A DNA stretch of 64,000 nt from Sphingomonas sp. So64.6b (GTDB lineage Bacteria; Pseudomonadota; Alphaproteobacteria; Sphingomonadales; Sphingomonadaceae): contig NZ_CP048817.1 of assembly GCF_014171475.1 (NCBI RefSeq), forward strand, positions 434,001 through 498,000. Reading direction: 5' to 3'. Positions 37,816 to 46,245 of the stretch are shown one piece after another. The translations under genes were made by a program, and so were the position numbers. Positions within the stretch are counted from its first letter, which is position 1. Each line of letters opens with the position of its first letter. A model generated the notes under the pieces. The model was not told the DNA's origin. It worked only from the letters and a program-made list of their open reading frames with translations, and searched no databases.

Positions 37816-39771
37816 ATGACCATTTTCTCGGATAAGTTATCGCGTCTCCACGAGACGATCACGCTAGTCAGTGGCTGCGGCAATGGTGAAATGGCGCATG
37901 CCCTGCAGGAAGGCCGGGATCGCACCGTGATAGGAGTCGGCTCAGGCGGCTCCGCGGTTGCTGCTGAATTTCTCGCGAGATGTCGTGCCACGCTTGGTTT
38001 CCGACGCACCGTCGTGATGACGCCGATGGAACTCGTTTTGTCTGGAGAGAGCTGTCGCGGCTGTGAGATTTGGCTGTTCAGCGCAGGCGCTGACAATCCC
38101 GATGTCGCCGCCGCCTACCGCACTGCGACGCAGTCAGGTGCTGTGGCGGTTCGGCTTGTCACCGTATCGCAGTCGGGCGCCACCGCCGTCGCGGCGGCGG
38201 CGAGCACCAAAAGCTGTCTTTACGTACTTCCCGTGGCCGATCCGAAGGACGGTTTCCTCGCCACTCATTCGATGACGGCGATGATCACGGCATTGTTGCT
38301 GGCTTGCGATGCGCTCTGCGAGCGGCCGTCCGGCAATTCACTCGCGGACGCCTTTGCGCAGACGGCGCGGGAGCTACTCGCACCCGATTCGATCGCGGCC
38401 AACGCCATGCTCGGTTTTCGAACCGGGGATACGTTGCTGCTTTTATGCGATCCGCGCGTCAGAACCATAGCCGTACTGGTCGAGACGTCGCTTTGGGAAA
38501 CCGGGATCGCGCCTGTTCAACGAACCGACTTCCGCAACTTCGCGCATGGTCGCCACGTCTGGGCAGCCAAATATCCGAACCAAATGTTCATCCTGGCACT
38601 GACAGCCGCGGAAAGCCGTGCGGTGTGGCGTCCTATTGCCGAGGCGCTGCCGACCGGCTTGCGTGTCGGGGAGCTCGACTTTGGCGCCGCCGGGAGATTC
38701 CGGTGCGCGGTGGGCGTGTTGCAAGGCCTTCATATCGTCCGCTCGCTGGGCAGTGCGGCTGGTATCGATCCAGGGAAACCGGGGCGCGGCGAGTTCGCAA
38801 AAGCAATCTACGACGACGCGAGCCTTGATCGGTTGTCGATGGAACTGTCGGGAGCTGCGCGGCACAAGCTAACGGCACGAGAGGCGCACGATCCCCTCGA
38901 TGATGAGGGCGCCTGTGTGTGCATGACCGCGCGAGAGCGCATTGAGAGGCTGAGAGAGGCCCGCTTCCGCGGGGTCGTGCTCGACTATGATGGCACGATC
39001 GTCACCACCCAGGCCCGGCTTGAAAGGCCCGATCCCCTGCTGATCGAGGAGCTTGTAAGGCTTGTCGATGGTGGCATGATCCTCGGCATTGCAACGGGGC
39101 GCGGGGGATCGGTCGGTGACATGCTGCGCGAAGCACTGCCGGAACGCGTTCACGCCTTGGTCACCGTCGGCTATTATAACGGCGGGCACCTCAGGATGCT
39201 TGATGTGAACATCGATGAGGACCAACCGCGACAGGATGCAGATATTCTGGGAGTGGCTGACTGGATCGAAGCCGAGGGCCTTTTGTCCGCCGGCAGGTCT
39301 GTGAAACGAGGCCGGGTGCAACTTGCCCTCAACCAGGCGCATCTCGCGGAACCGGCTCGATTTGCGGAAAGGATACGAGCCTGTCCAGAGGTAGCCGATG
39401 GGCGCGTTAAGGTGCTGCGCTCCCATCACAGTTTCGACTTGGTGCCGCAGCGCAGCTCCAAGCTTGCGGTCGTGAACGCGGTGGTGGCGCAGGCTGGCGA
39501 TCCTTCTGCAAAAGTGATCGGAATCGGCGACAGCGGTTCACCGCTCGGCAACGACCATGAGCTTCTTTCTGGGGCTTATGGAATCAGCGTGGACAGGGTT
39601 TGCGGGAGCCTTAACTGCTGCTGGACGTTCTTCGGAGACACGCTCACAGGACCGGCCGCAGTGTCAACGATACTGCAGGCGATGCGAGTCGAAGATTCGC
39701 ATGGCACCTTCGACACCGACCGCATAAGCTCGACGGATAAGAACATAATTGGTACAATAATGGGAATATGA
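37816..39771 (+). CDS. SIS-domain / HAD-phosphatase fusion protein
   Basis: 651 residues from the ATG at 37816; a TTG at 37771 would add 15. Residues about 30-370 form a double SIS (phosphosugar isomerase/binding) module: RTVIGVGSGGSAVAAEFLARC, EIWLFSAGADNPDVAAAYRTA, a second half with ETGIAPVQRTDFRNFAHGRH. Residues about 385-640 are a Cof/IIB-type HAD hydrolase: motif I VVLDYDGTIVT, motif II IATGRG, motif III lysine in QRSSKLAVVNAVV and motif IV GIGDSGSPLGND. It therefore probably isomerises or binds a phosphosugar and removes a phosphate. It shares its last four bases with the PfkB gene. Substrate unknown. Confidence 0.85.
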   Translation: MTIFSDKLSRLHETITLVSGCGNGEMAHALQEGRDRTVIGVGSGGSAVAAEFLARCRATLGFRRTVVMTPMELVLSGESCRGCEIWLFSAGADNPDVAAAYRTATQSGAVAVRLVTVSQSGATAVAAAASTKSCLYVLPVADPKDGFLATHSMTAMITALLLACDALCERPSGNSLADAFAQTARELLAPDSIAANAMLGFRTGDTLLLLCDPRVRTIAVLVETSLWETGIAPVQRTDFRNFAHGRHVWAAKYPNQMFILALTAAESRAVWRPIAEALPTGLRVGELDFGAAGRFRCAVGVLQGLHIVRSLGSAAGIDPGKPGRGEFAKAIYDDASLDRLSMELSGAARHKLTAREAHDPLDDEGACVCMTARERIERLREARFRGVVLDYDGTIVTTQARLERPDPLLIEELVRLVDGGMILGIATGRGGSVGDMLREALPERVHALVTVGYYNGGHLRMLDVNIDEDQPRQDADILGVADWIEAEGLLSAGRSVKRGRVQLALNQAHLAEPARFAERIRACPEVADGRVKVLRSHHSFDLVPQRSSKLAVVNAVVAQAGDPSAKVIGIGDSGSPLGNDHELLSGAYGISVDRVCGSLNCCWTFFGDTLTGPAAVSTILQAMRVEDSHGTFDTDRISSTDKNIIGTIMGI

Positions 39772-40718
39772 ATGATTCGCGGAACCCTTTGACGATGGCA
39801 ACGGAAACGGTCGACGTTGTCGGAACCGGCTTCACGGTGCTGGACCGCATTTATGCGGACCTGCGCGCCGTCGCGTCGGAGGAACTGGGCGGATCCTGCG
39901 GTAACGTTCTGCTGTCTCTTGCCATGCTGAGCCGCTGCGTTGCGCCGGTCCTCAATCTTGGTCTGGATGACGTCGGCAACCGGCTCGTGGGCGAGTTCAA
40001 GGGCGCCGGCGCGGAAACAAGATACATACGGCGTCGCAGCGACCGCCGGTCACCGGTCTTGGCCCAGCACCTCGATACCGTGTCAGGGAGTCATTTCTTC
40101 GCTTTCACCTGCCCCGAGACGAACGAGGAACTGCCTGGTTACGAGCCGATCGAATGGCAGGATGTCGAGCACGCCCGGCCGATGCTAATGAACTGCGCGA
40201 TCTTTTATACCGACCGTTTGTCGGACGCGATCGTGGAGGCGATGGAAACCGCCGCCGGAGCAGGGGCCATCGTTTATTTCGAACCTTCCGAGGTGAAGCG
40301 CGCGGACCTGTTTCGGCGCGCCGTCGCGGTGACTACCGTCCTGAAGTTTTCCGCTGACCGCCTCGACGGGTTCATGAATGAAGGCGTTCCGAGTACGGCG
40401 ATTTCGATCGTCACTTATGGTGAGGTCGGACTGGAGCTTCGTATGGGAAGCAATCGGCATTGGTGCCATTCCTATCCGGCACCCGAAGTGCGCGATACCT
40501 GCGGGTCAGGCGACATGGTGAGTGTAGGCTTGATCGATTGGCTGCTGGCCCATCGCGCTTCGCGCCAGAGCGGCTTTGATCTCGATATGTTGGTGCCCGG
40601 CATCGAGGCCGGGCAACGGCTCGCGGCGGAGAATTGCGCCTATGTCGGCGCACGAGGCCTCTTCCGCCAACGTGGTGCGGCTTATGCTCGGTCAGTGCTC
40701 AGCGGCGAGGTCGAATAA
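39768..40718 (+). CDS. PfkB/ribokinase-family kinase
   Basis: 316 residues. Family marks are VVGTGFTVLDRIYA, ELGGSCGNVLLSLAML (substrate-binding glycine motif, about 40-53), LNLGLDDVGNRLVGEFKGAGAETRYI, and the C-terminal catalytic motif RDTCGSGDMVSVG with Asp249 as catalytic base (usual consensus DTxGAGD). It should phosphorylate a sugar or nucleoside. The ATGA overlap with the SIS-HAD gene implies a two-enzyme pathway acting on the same phosphosugar. Confidence 0.88.
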   Translation: MNDSRNPLTMATETVDVVGTGFTVLDRIYADLRAVASEELGGSCGNVLLSLAMLSRCVAPVLNLGLDDVGNRLVGEFKGAGAETRYIRRRSDRRSPVLAQHLDTVSGSHFFAFTCPETNEELPGYEPIEWQDVEHARPMLMNCAIFYTDRLSDAIVEAMETAAGAGAIVYFEPSEVKRADLFRRAVAVTTVLKFSADRLDGFMNEGVPSTAISIVTYGEVGLELRMGSNRHWCHSYPAPEVRDTCGSGDMVSVGLIDWLLAHRASRQSGFDLDMLVPGIEAGQRLAAENCAYVGARGLFRQRGAAYARSVLSGEVE

Positions 40719-40728
40719 GCACCCCCGC

Positions 40729-41223
40729 TCAGGCCGCCTTGCGGGTTGGGCCGATCTCGCGGGCTTCACCGCGCAGCTGATCGCGAAGCTCCATTAGCAA
40801 TTCGCCCAGCATATTCCGACCTTGGCCGTTGACCTCGCCCCACAGGCGGTTGACCTCGTTGTCCACCGTAGCTGCCTCAACGAGACGTGCCGATTGCGTG
40901 GATAGCAGCAATTCACGCAAGTCGGGGTGCTGCGTAAATTTCGCGCGCAGCACGCCTCGCATGCGATCGAACTTGCTCTGAGACCAGCCCGGCACGACGT
41001 CCCAATAATAGAGGCCGTGTGCCGCCATGGCGAGCAACGCTGGTGAGGGCGCCGCCATCAGCCAGGCCTTCACCTCGGGCTTGCGCGCCTTGCCAGCCTG
41101 ATAAGCGTGCTCGCTCGTCGAATAGACATCGCCCTCGAACTCGATCTCACGCCGATACAGGTTGCTGAACGCGCCATACGGCTTCTCGCTTGCCCGATAG
41201 AACCGGATCTCGCCGTCGCTCAT
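40729..41223 (-). CDS. NADAR-family protein (YbiA-like N-glycosidase)
   Basis: 164 residues. Family signature: IRFYRASEKPYGAFSNLYRREIEFEGDVYSTSEHAYQAGKA and, near the C-terminus, NRLWGEVNGQGRNMLGELLMELRDQL. NADAR proteins act on ribose-linked bases: YbiA-type members hydrolyse early riboflavin intermediates, and others remove ADP-ribose from guanine. The gene is convergent with pfkB (10-base gap) and divergent from the HTH gene. Which activity applies here cannot be read from the sequence. Confidence 0.9.
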   Translation of the reverse strand: MSDGEIRFYRASEKPYGAFSNLYRREIEFEGDVYSTSEHAYQAGKARKPEVKAWLMAAPSPALLAMAAHGLYYWDVVPGWSQSKFDRMRGVLRAKFTQHPDLRELLLSTQSARLVEAATVDNEVNRLWGEVNGQGRNMLGELLMELRDQLRGEAREIGPTRKAA

Positions 41224-41260
41224 TTTTCAGCCTCCTGTTGCAAATACGCACGTTCAGTAC

Positions 41261-41276
41261 CATGCAAATTAGCATG
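41261..41276. promoter_or_regulatory. Possible operator overlapping the HTH-gene start
   Basis: CATGCAAATTAGCATG has perfect 5-base arms (CATGC/GCATG) and spans both candidate start codons (41262 and 41274) of the divergent HTH gene. An autoregulatory operator controlling the NADAR/HTH intergenic region is plausible. Confidence 0.35.
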
Positions 41277-41663
41277 AAGCCGACTCGCAAGGAAAGGACT
41301 GATTTAGAACGGCGGATCCGGCAGGCTCGGAAGCGTTCGAGCCTGACCAACGCGGCCTTGGCGGACCTGGCGAAAGTGGATCCAAGCCAAGTGTCCCGGA
41401 TTTGCCGCGGCGATTTTCGCACTATCAGCGACAGTGTCGTGCGAATCTGCACAACGCTGAAAGTTCCGATCGCGGCACGCCCCGCATCGTCTGGCGTGCG
41501 CGGCGCGTCTCGGCCGGATGCAGCGTCGGCAGCCGAAATCCGCACCGATGCGGCGTGGGCCCGCCTGGAAAAGTCCGTCCGCAAGATCTGGGACCGGACG
41601 CCGCAGGGCGCTGATCGACTTGCCCGCGTGCTGGAAGCGGTCGCCGAGGTGCGGCGCGGATAG
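41262..41663 (+). CDS. XRE-like HTH regulator
   Basis: 133 residues from the ATG at 41262 (129 from the ATG at 41274). The HTH is RIRQARKRSSLTNAALADLAKVDPSQVSRICRGDFRTISDSVVRICTTLKV; the C-terminal part (AWARLEKSVRKIWDRTPQGADRLARVLEAVAEVR) is helical. It is divergent from the NADAR gene and upstream of the PRTase operon, so it is placed to regulate either or both. Confidence 0.78.
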   Translation: MQISMKPTRKERTDLERRIRQARKRSSLTNAALADLAKVDPSQVSRICRGDFRTISDSVVRICTTLKVPIAARPASSGVRGASRPDAASAAEIRTDAAWARLEKSVRKIWDRTPQGADRLARVLEAVAEVRRG

Positions 41664-41887
41664 GGCAACAGACCACAGAGCCCGGCGGGATGCCGCCAAA
41701 ACGGATCAATTGAAACGGCGGCGTCGGCGCCTGCAACGCGTCGACGGTCGATTACGGGATGCAATCGTCTGTCCAACGTGCCAACGTGCCGCTGGTACTT
41801 GCGGGGGCGCAAGCATTACGGAGGATAGAGCGGGTCCGAACCGCCGGTAGGTGGCACCGGCAGACAAGTGCGTGGGGAGGCTGGTGC

Positions 41888-43006
41888 GTGAAGAAGGATC
41901 TGGCCGAGAATCTTCTCGCGAAGATTATGGGCTGGACGGATGCGGAAAAGGCGATGCACCGTGCGCGCCTCGAGAGCTTCGCCAGCTATAAATATGACGA
42001 GTATCAGCAATTCTCCCCCGGCCGCCGCTTCATTGAGAGCCTTGCGCTGTGGCTGGCGCAATTCGCGGCGGGCAGCGAACGCCGGACAGCCTATGATTTC
42101 GTGTGCAACCGGCTGATCTTTATCTCAATGGACGAGATGAACCATCTCGTCGAACTCAGTTTTCCGACGATCATCAGGCCGCTGCTCATCGCCGCCACGG
42201 CAGCCGAACTCGGCGTGGATCCGGATCATATCAAAGCGATTTTAGCGACACGAGAGTATCGAATGCGCTTGCGCCGAACGCTAGTGCTGGGGATGAGCGA
42301 CGGCGCGAGGACGGACTGGTTCAGGCGCGCCAATCCGCAGGATATGTCCAACGAGCAGGTCTTCCACGCCTATGACGTTTCCGAAGGCAAGACCGGCGAC
42401 ATGGTCAAGAAACTGAAGTCGGCGCTCCGTCAGATTCTCGATAGGGACTCGACTGACGAGGAATCGCGCTTCGAACATGTCGTGCTGCTCGACGATTTTT
42501 CCGCCAGCGGGACAAGCGCTATCCGCCGGGATGACGACGGCGTGTGGGATGGCAAGATCCCGAAGATCGTCGCCATGCTCGACGCCGCCGACGGGCTGGG
42601 ATCCGCGATCGCGGATGCCGGCGTAACTCTTGTGATCGTCGTATATGTCGCGTCGGAACAGGCCATCGTGCACACCAGGGAGCTGCTGGAGAGCCTGACA
42701 TTCTCGAAGGGCTCGATCCTCTTCGACGTGGTGCATCGGCTTGGCGCCGAGATACGCCTCGACGATGTTCGCGATGCGCCGATGCTGGCGCTCGCCAATC
42801 AGGATCGCTATTTCGATCCCGACGTCGACGATCGGCATGGCGCCGTTGGCAAAAAATCAAAGCGGCTGGGGTATGCCGAAGGCCGTCTTCCCGTCGTGCT
42901 TGGCCACAACACCCCGAACAACTCGATCTTCCTGATCTGGGCGCCCGACGAGACGACCGTGCGGGGGCTCTTCCCCCGGGTCGATCGCCACCGGAAGCTG
43001 CAATAG
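41888..43006 (+). CDS. Phosphoribosyltransferase-like protein of a three-gene conflict-type operon
   Basis: 372 residues from a GTG at 41888 with GGGGAGG seven bases upstream; the open frame runs back to 41759 but without such a site. The PRPP-loop-like motif VVLLDDFSASGTSAIRR is at about residues 198-214, matching the DD-x-x-x-S/T-G-x-T pattern of type I PRTases. An N-terminal helical part (ENLLAKIMGWTDAEKAMHRARLESFASYKYDEYQQFSPGRRFIESLALWLAQF) precedes it. It resembles PRTase-like proteins reported in prokaryotic conflict-system surveys. It is followed one base later by the ATPase gene. Substrate unknown. Confidence 0.78.
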   Translation: MKKDLAENLLAKIMGWTDAEKAMHRARLESFASYKYDEYQQFSPGRRFIESLALWLAQFAAGSERRTAYDFVCNRLIFISMDEMNHLVELSFPTIIRPLLIAATAAELGVDPDHIKAILATREYRMRLRRTLVLGMSDGARTDWFRRANPQDMSNEQVFHAYDVSEGKTGDMVKKLKSALRQILDRDSTDEESRFEHVVLLDDFSASGTSAIRRDDDGVWDGKIPKIVAMLDAADGLGSAIADAGVTLVIVVYVASEQAIVHTRELLESLTFSKGSILFDVVHRLGAEIRLDDVRDAPMLALANQDRYFDPDVDDRHGAVGKKSKRLGYAEGRLPVVLGHNTPNNSIFLIWAPDETTVRGLFPRVDRHRKLQ

Positions 43007-43007
43007 G

Positions 43008-44918
43008 ATGAGAAACCCGTTTCGCATCCGCGCTTCCCAGCGGTCCGTCAGCGATGAGGAGTTCGTGCAACTCTTCGGGGCGGGAGCGCTCGACCTCATG
43101 GAGAAAGTCGCCGATCCGTGGGGGGGGCTTGTCTTCCTCCGCAGCGCGCCTGGTGGCGGCAAGACCAGTTTTCTCCGCCTCCTGACCCCTCGGCCCCTCA
43201 GGCTGACCGATCAGCTTGCCGATACCGACCAGCAGGTAAAGGAGACGCGCGACGCGCTGCGGGACGTCGGTGCTTTGACGTCGTCGGGTCCCGACCTTCT
43301 AGGAACCATGGTAGTGTTCACCAGCGAATATAGAGAAATGGCCGGATTCGACCGTGCCAACGCGCTCTTTCGCGAACTGGTCAACTCGCGCATCGTCATC
43401 GCGACGCTGCGCGCCGTCCTCGATCGCGCGGGCCGTGCCTATCCCGAAGACCTCGACAAGATCCATTTCGATTGGGCGCCGGAATCGGGGGCGACCATCC
43501 CCGCCAGCGCCAATGGCCGCGACCTGTTCAATTGGGCGTCAGAGATTGAACGGGGCTTCTACGAGCGGATGGACGATCTTGGCGTTACGCCGCCGGTCAA
43601 AGGCGGGCACGCGCGGCTCGACGGTCTTAAATGGTTCGCCCATGTCCGCATTCGGGATCCGAAAGGGCCGGTGGAGGTGAAACGGGTTCTGCTGCTCGAC
43701 GAGTTGCAGACACTTGCCCCTGGCCAGCGCACCAGCCTGATCGAATTTGTAACGGCCGCTCGTGAACAATGTGGGGTCTGGATCGCCGAACGCCTTGAAG
43801 CGCTCACCCACCGCGACCTGCTTTCGGAAGGAGCGCTGAAGGACCGCGACTATGAGGGCATCATCCAGCTCGAGCGCCGCTGGAGCGGATCCAAGGCGAA
43901 AGTGTTCGGGCGCTTCGTCGAATCCATTGCCAATCTGCGCGCCGCCAAGGCAGATGGGTTCGAGAACCGGAATTTCTTTACGCTCATTGAAGAGCATGAC
44001 GGCCTGACAGCCTGGTCTGAGCGTTTCGATGAGGCGAGCGCGAAGATCGAACGCCTGATCGGCGACGCGAATGGCAACGGCAACAGGTACGATAATTGGC
44101 TGGATGAGGGGCGTGGCCGCTCCGGCTCGGCGCTCGATCGTGCCCTGCATTGGCGCACGACCCAGATATTGGTGGCGCGCGATCAGCGGCGCGCGCAATC
44201 GTCTTTCGATTTCGACGCACTGGCCTCCCAGGAGCTCGAAAAACGCGGAAGCAGCGCGACGGAGCGCGCCGCCGAACACTTTCTCCGCACTGAAGTGGAA
44301 GCGCCGATCTATTTCGGCAAGGAGGTGCTCAGCGCCGTCTCGTCGTCGAACGTGGACCAATATCTCGAGGTGGCGGGCGAACTGTTCGAGGAAATTCTGG
44401 CAAAGATCCGGTTCCGCCGCGAGCAACCGATGCCGCTATCGCCGGAGCGTCAGGACTCCCTGATCCGCAAGGTGGCCGCGTCGCGCTGGGAGGGTTTGGT
44501 GCGTCGCTTGCCGCGGGGTTACGAGGCCAGGCGCCTGCTCGAAGCGATCGGGGAATATTGTCGCCAGCAGACCTTCAGGGAAAATGCGCCCTATGCCCCA
44601 GGTGTCACCGGCATTGCGATCACCATGCAGGATCGTGCCTTGCTGATCGATAGCCCGGATGACGATGTCCGCCATTTGATTCCGCTACGCGACGTCTTGA
44701 CGTCGCTGGTCGCCCACAATTTGCTCGTCCCAAAGCTCGATCATCAGAACAATGGGAAATCGCTCGTCGTCTTCTATCTCAATCGCCTGCTGTGCGTTCA
44801 GTTCGGACTTCCGTTGGGCTATGGCGGCTGGCGCGCCAAGTCGCTCAAGGAGTTGATGCACTGGCAGGAGAAGGGCGCCAAAGCCGAGACGTTGGTCAAG
44901 GAGGCGACCCTTGTCTGA
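43008..44918 (+). CDS. P-loop ATPase (ORC/CDC6- or STAND-like) of the three-gene operon
   Basis: 636 residues. Walker A is SAPGGGKTS (about 46-54) and Walker B RVLLLDELQTL (about 226-236). The region between is long, and a large C-terminal part carries helical and possible winged-helix segments (VRHLIPLRDVLTSLVAHNLLVPKLDHQNNGKSLVVFYLNRLLC). There is no signal peptide or TM segment. Architecture and neighbourhood suggest an ORC/CDC6-like ATPase of the sort paired with PRTase-like proteins in conflict operons. It overlaps the next gene by 8 bases. Confidence 0.78.
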   Translation: MRNPFRIRASQRSVSDEEFVQLFGAGALDLMEKVADPWGGLVFLRSAPGGGKTSFLRLLTPRPLRLTDQLADTDQQVKETRDALRDVGALTSSGPDLLGTMVVFTSEYREMAGFDRANALFRELVNSRIVIATLRAVLDRAGRAYPEDLDKIHFDWAPESGATIPASANGRDLFNWASEIERGFYERMDDLGVTPPVKGGHARLDGLKWFAHVRIRDPKGPVEVKRVLLLDELQTLAPGQRTSLIEFVTAAREQCGVWIAERLEALTHRDLLSEGALKDRDYEGIIQLERRWSGSKAKVFGRFVESIANLRAAKADGFENRNFFTLIEEHDGLTAWSERFDEASAKIERLIGDANGNGNRYDNWLDEGRGRSGSALDRALHWRTTQILVARDQRRAQSSFDFDALASQELEKRGSSATERAAEHFLRTEVEAPIYFGKEVLSAVSSSNVDQYLEVAGELFEEILAKIRFRREQPMPLSPERQDSLIRKVAASRWEGLVRRLPRGYEARRLLEAIGEYCRQQTFRENAPYAPGVTGIAITMQDRALLIDSPDDDVRHLIPLRDVLTSLVAHNLLVPKLDHQNNGKSLVVFYLNRLLCVQFGLPLGYGGWRAKSLKELMHWQEKGAKAETLVKEATLV

Positions 44919-46047
44919 CGATAAGGCGGTCATGCGCTGGGATCCTTACTCGCTCACGCGCGATGCCGAGTTCGACGGGTTTTGGCGTGCCCACCTCGCG
45001 AAGCGGGACCGGCTCATACTGTTGGTCCTGGGGCGCGGGTTCGATGTGCGCGCTCTCGAAACCGCGACGCGGCTGAAGGGTGTCGGGGCGAATGTGGCGG
45101 TGTGGCTACTCGCCTATGACAATGGCCTCAACGACAGCGTCAAACGATCGGCTTTGACCCAAGCGAACTATGACGGACTGGTCGCGCTGTTCGGTGCGGC
45201 CGCGATAACACCCATCGACATCGCGATTGGGGGTACCGCGGGTGAAACCGCGACATCACGCAACACCAAGGCTGCGCTCGAGGCGGCGGGCGATTGCCTA
45301 CTCTTCGACGATCTCATCGTCGATATCAGCGCGATGCCCCGCCTGGTGGCGATGACAACCGTCGCCGTTCTGCTGGCCAAGCTCGATGGCGTTGCGCGCG
45401 CTGGCGGAAAAAGCGTGAACCTCCACGTGACTACAGCGGAGAGCGTATCGGCCGACAATGACGCTGCCCAAGGTACCCTGCAGGATCAAGTGACTTTGGT
45501 CGTGGGTTTTTCGGGGCAACTCACGTCGCAGACGACCGAAAACTGGCCTCGCGTGTGGTTTCCGGTTTTGGGAGAACGTCAGCAGGCGCGGCTCGACCTG
45601 ATCCGCGATTTCATCGATCCCGACGAGATATGCCCGGTAATTCCGTTTCCGTCGCGCGCGCCGCGGCGCGGTGACGAGATCATCGATGAACACCGCGCCA
45701 TCTTGTTTGACGAGTTTCAGATCGAGCCGGCCAATATTCTGCTCGCGTGCGAATATAACCCTTTCGAAGCCTACAAGCAAATCTTCGTGGCGATGGACAG
45801 GTACCGGCGGGCACTCAGAGAGATGGGCGGATGCAAGGCGTTCGTGTCGCCGATTTCCTCCAAACTCCTCTCGATCGGTGTGCTGCTCGCATGCTACGAT
45901 CACCGCTTCGGTGATGTCTCCGGCGAGCGCCTCGACGTTGGCATCCCATATGTCGAGACCGCTGTTTACGGCGATCCGATTCAAGACGAGCAGTCGGCGT
46001 ACGAGCTCTATTCGATGTGGATTCGCGGCGAGTGGGAAGAAGTTTGA
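44911..46047 (+). CDS. Unknown third protein of the PRTase-ATPase operon
   Basis: 378 residues. A Rossmann-like start (DRLILLVLGRGFDVRALETATRLKGVGANVAVWLLAYD) and a middle beta/alpha region (LLFDDLIVDISAMPRLVAMTTVAVLLAKLD) are seen, then ILLACEYNPFEAYKQIFVAMDRYRRALREM and SPISSKLLSIGVLLACYDHRF. No catalytic motif that I can name. The first 8 bases overlap the ATPase gene, so the three proteins are made together. It may be the effector or sensor of the set; this is inference. Confidence 0.75.
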   Translation: MSDDKAVMRWDPYSLTRDAEFDGFWRAHLAKRDRLILLVLGRGFDVRALETATRLKGVGANVAVWLLAYDNGLNDSVKRSALTQANYDGLVALFGAAAITPIDIAIGGTAGETATSRNTKAALEAAGDCLLFDDLIVDISAMPRLVAMTTVAVLLAKLDGVARAGGKSVNLHVTTAESVSADNDAAQGTLQDQVTLVVGFSGQLTSQTTENWPRVWFPVLGERQQARLDLIRDFIDPDEICPVIPFPSRAPRRGDEIIDEHRAILFDEFQIEPANILLACEYNPFEAYKQIFVAMDRYRRALREMGGCKAFVSPISSKLLSIGVLLACYDHRFGDVSGERLDVGIPYVETAVYGDPIQDEQSAYELYSMWIRGEWEEV

Positions 46048-46245
46048 CGTGCCCGCTGACCATGGCGTGCATCGTACTTTGGAGCAGTTAGCGACGAAGC
46101 TAAGTTACCAGCGGCCCGAAAACCGGGAGCTCGTCATCCCAAAGCTGACATAGGACTTCGCGCGACGGATTGGTCATGAAGTCTGGCACGTTTATGACCA
46201 AGCAGCGTCGCCAGACCATCGCGCGCGAACGCCGCGTCGAAGTGG

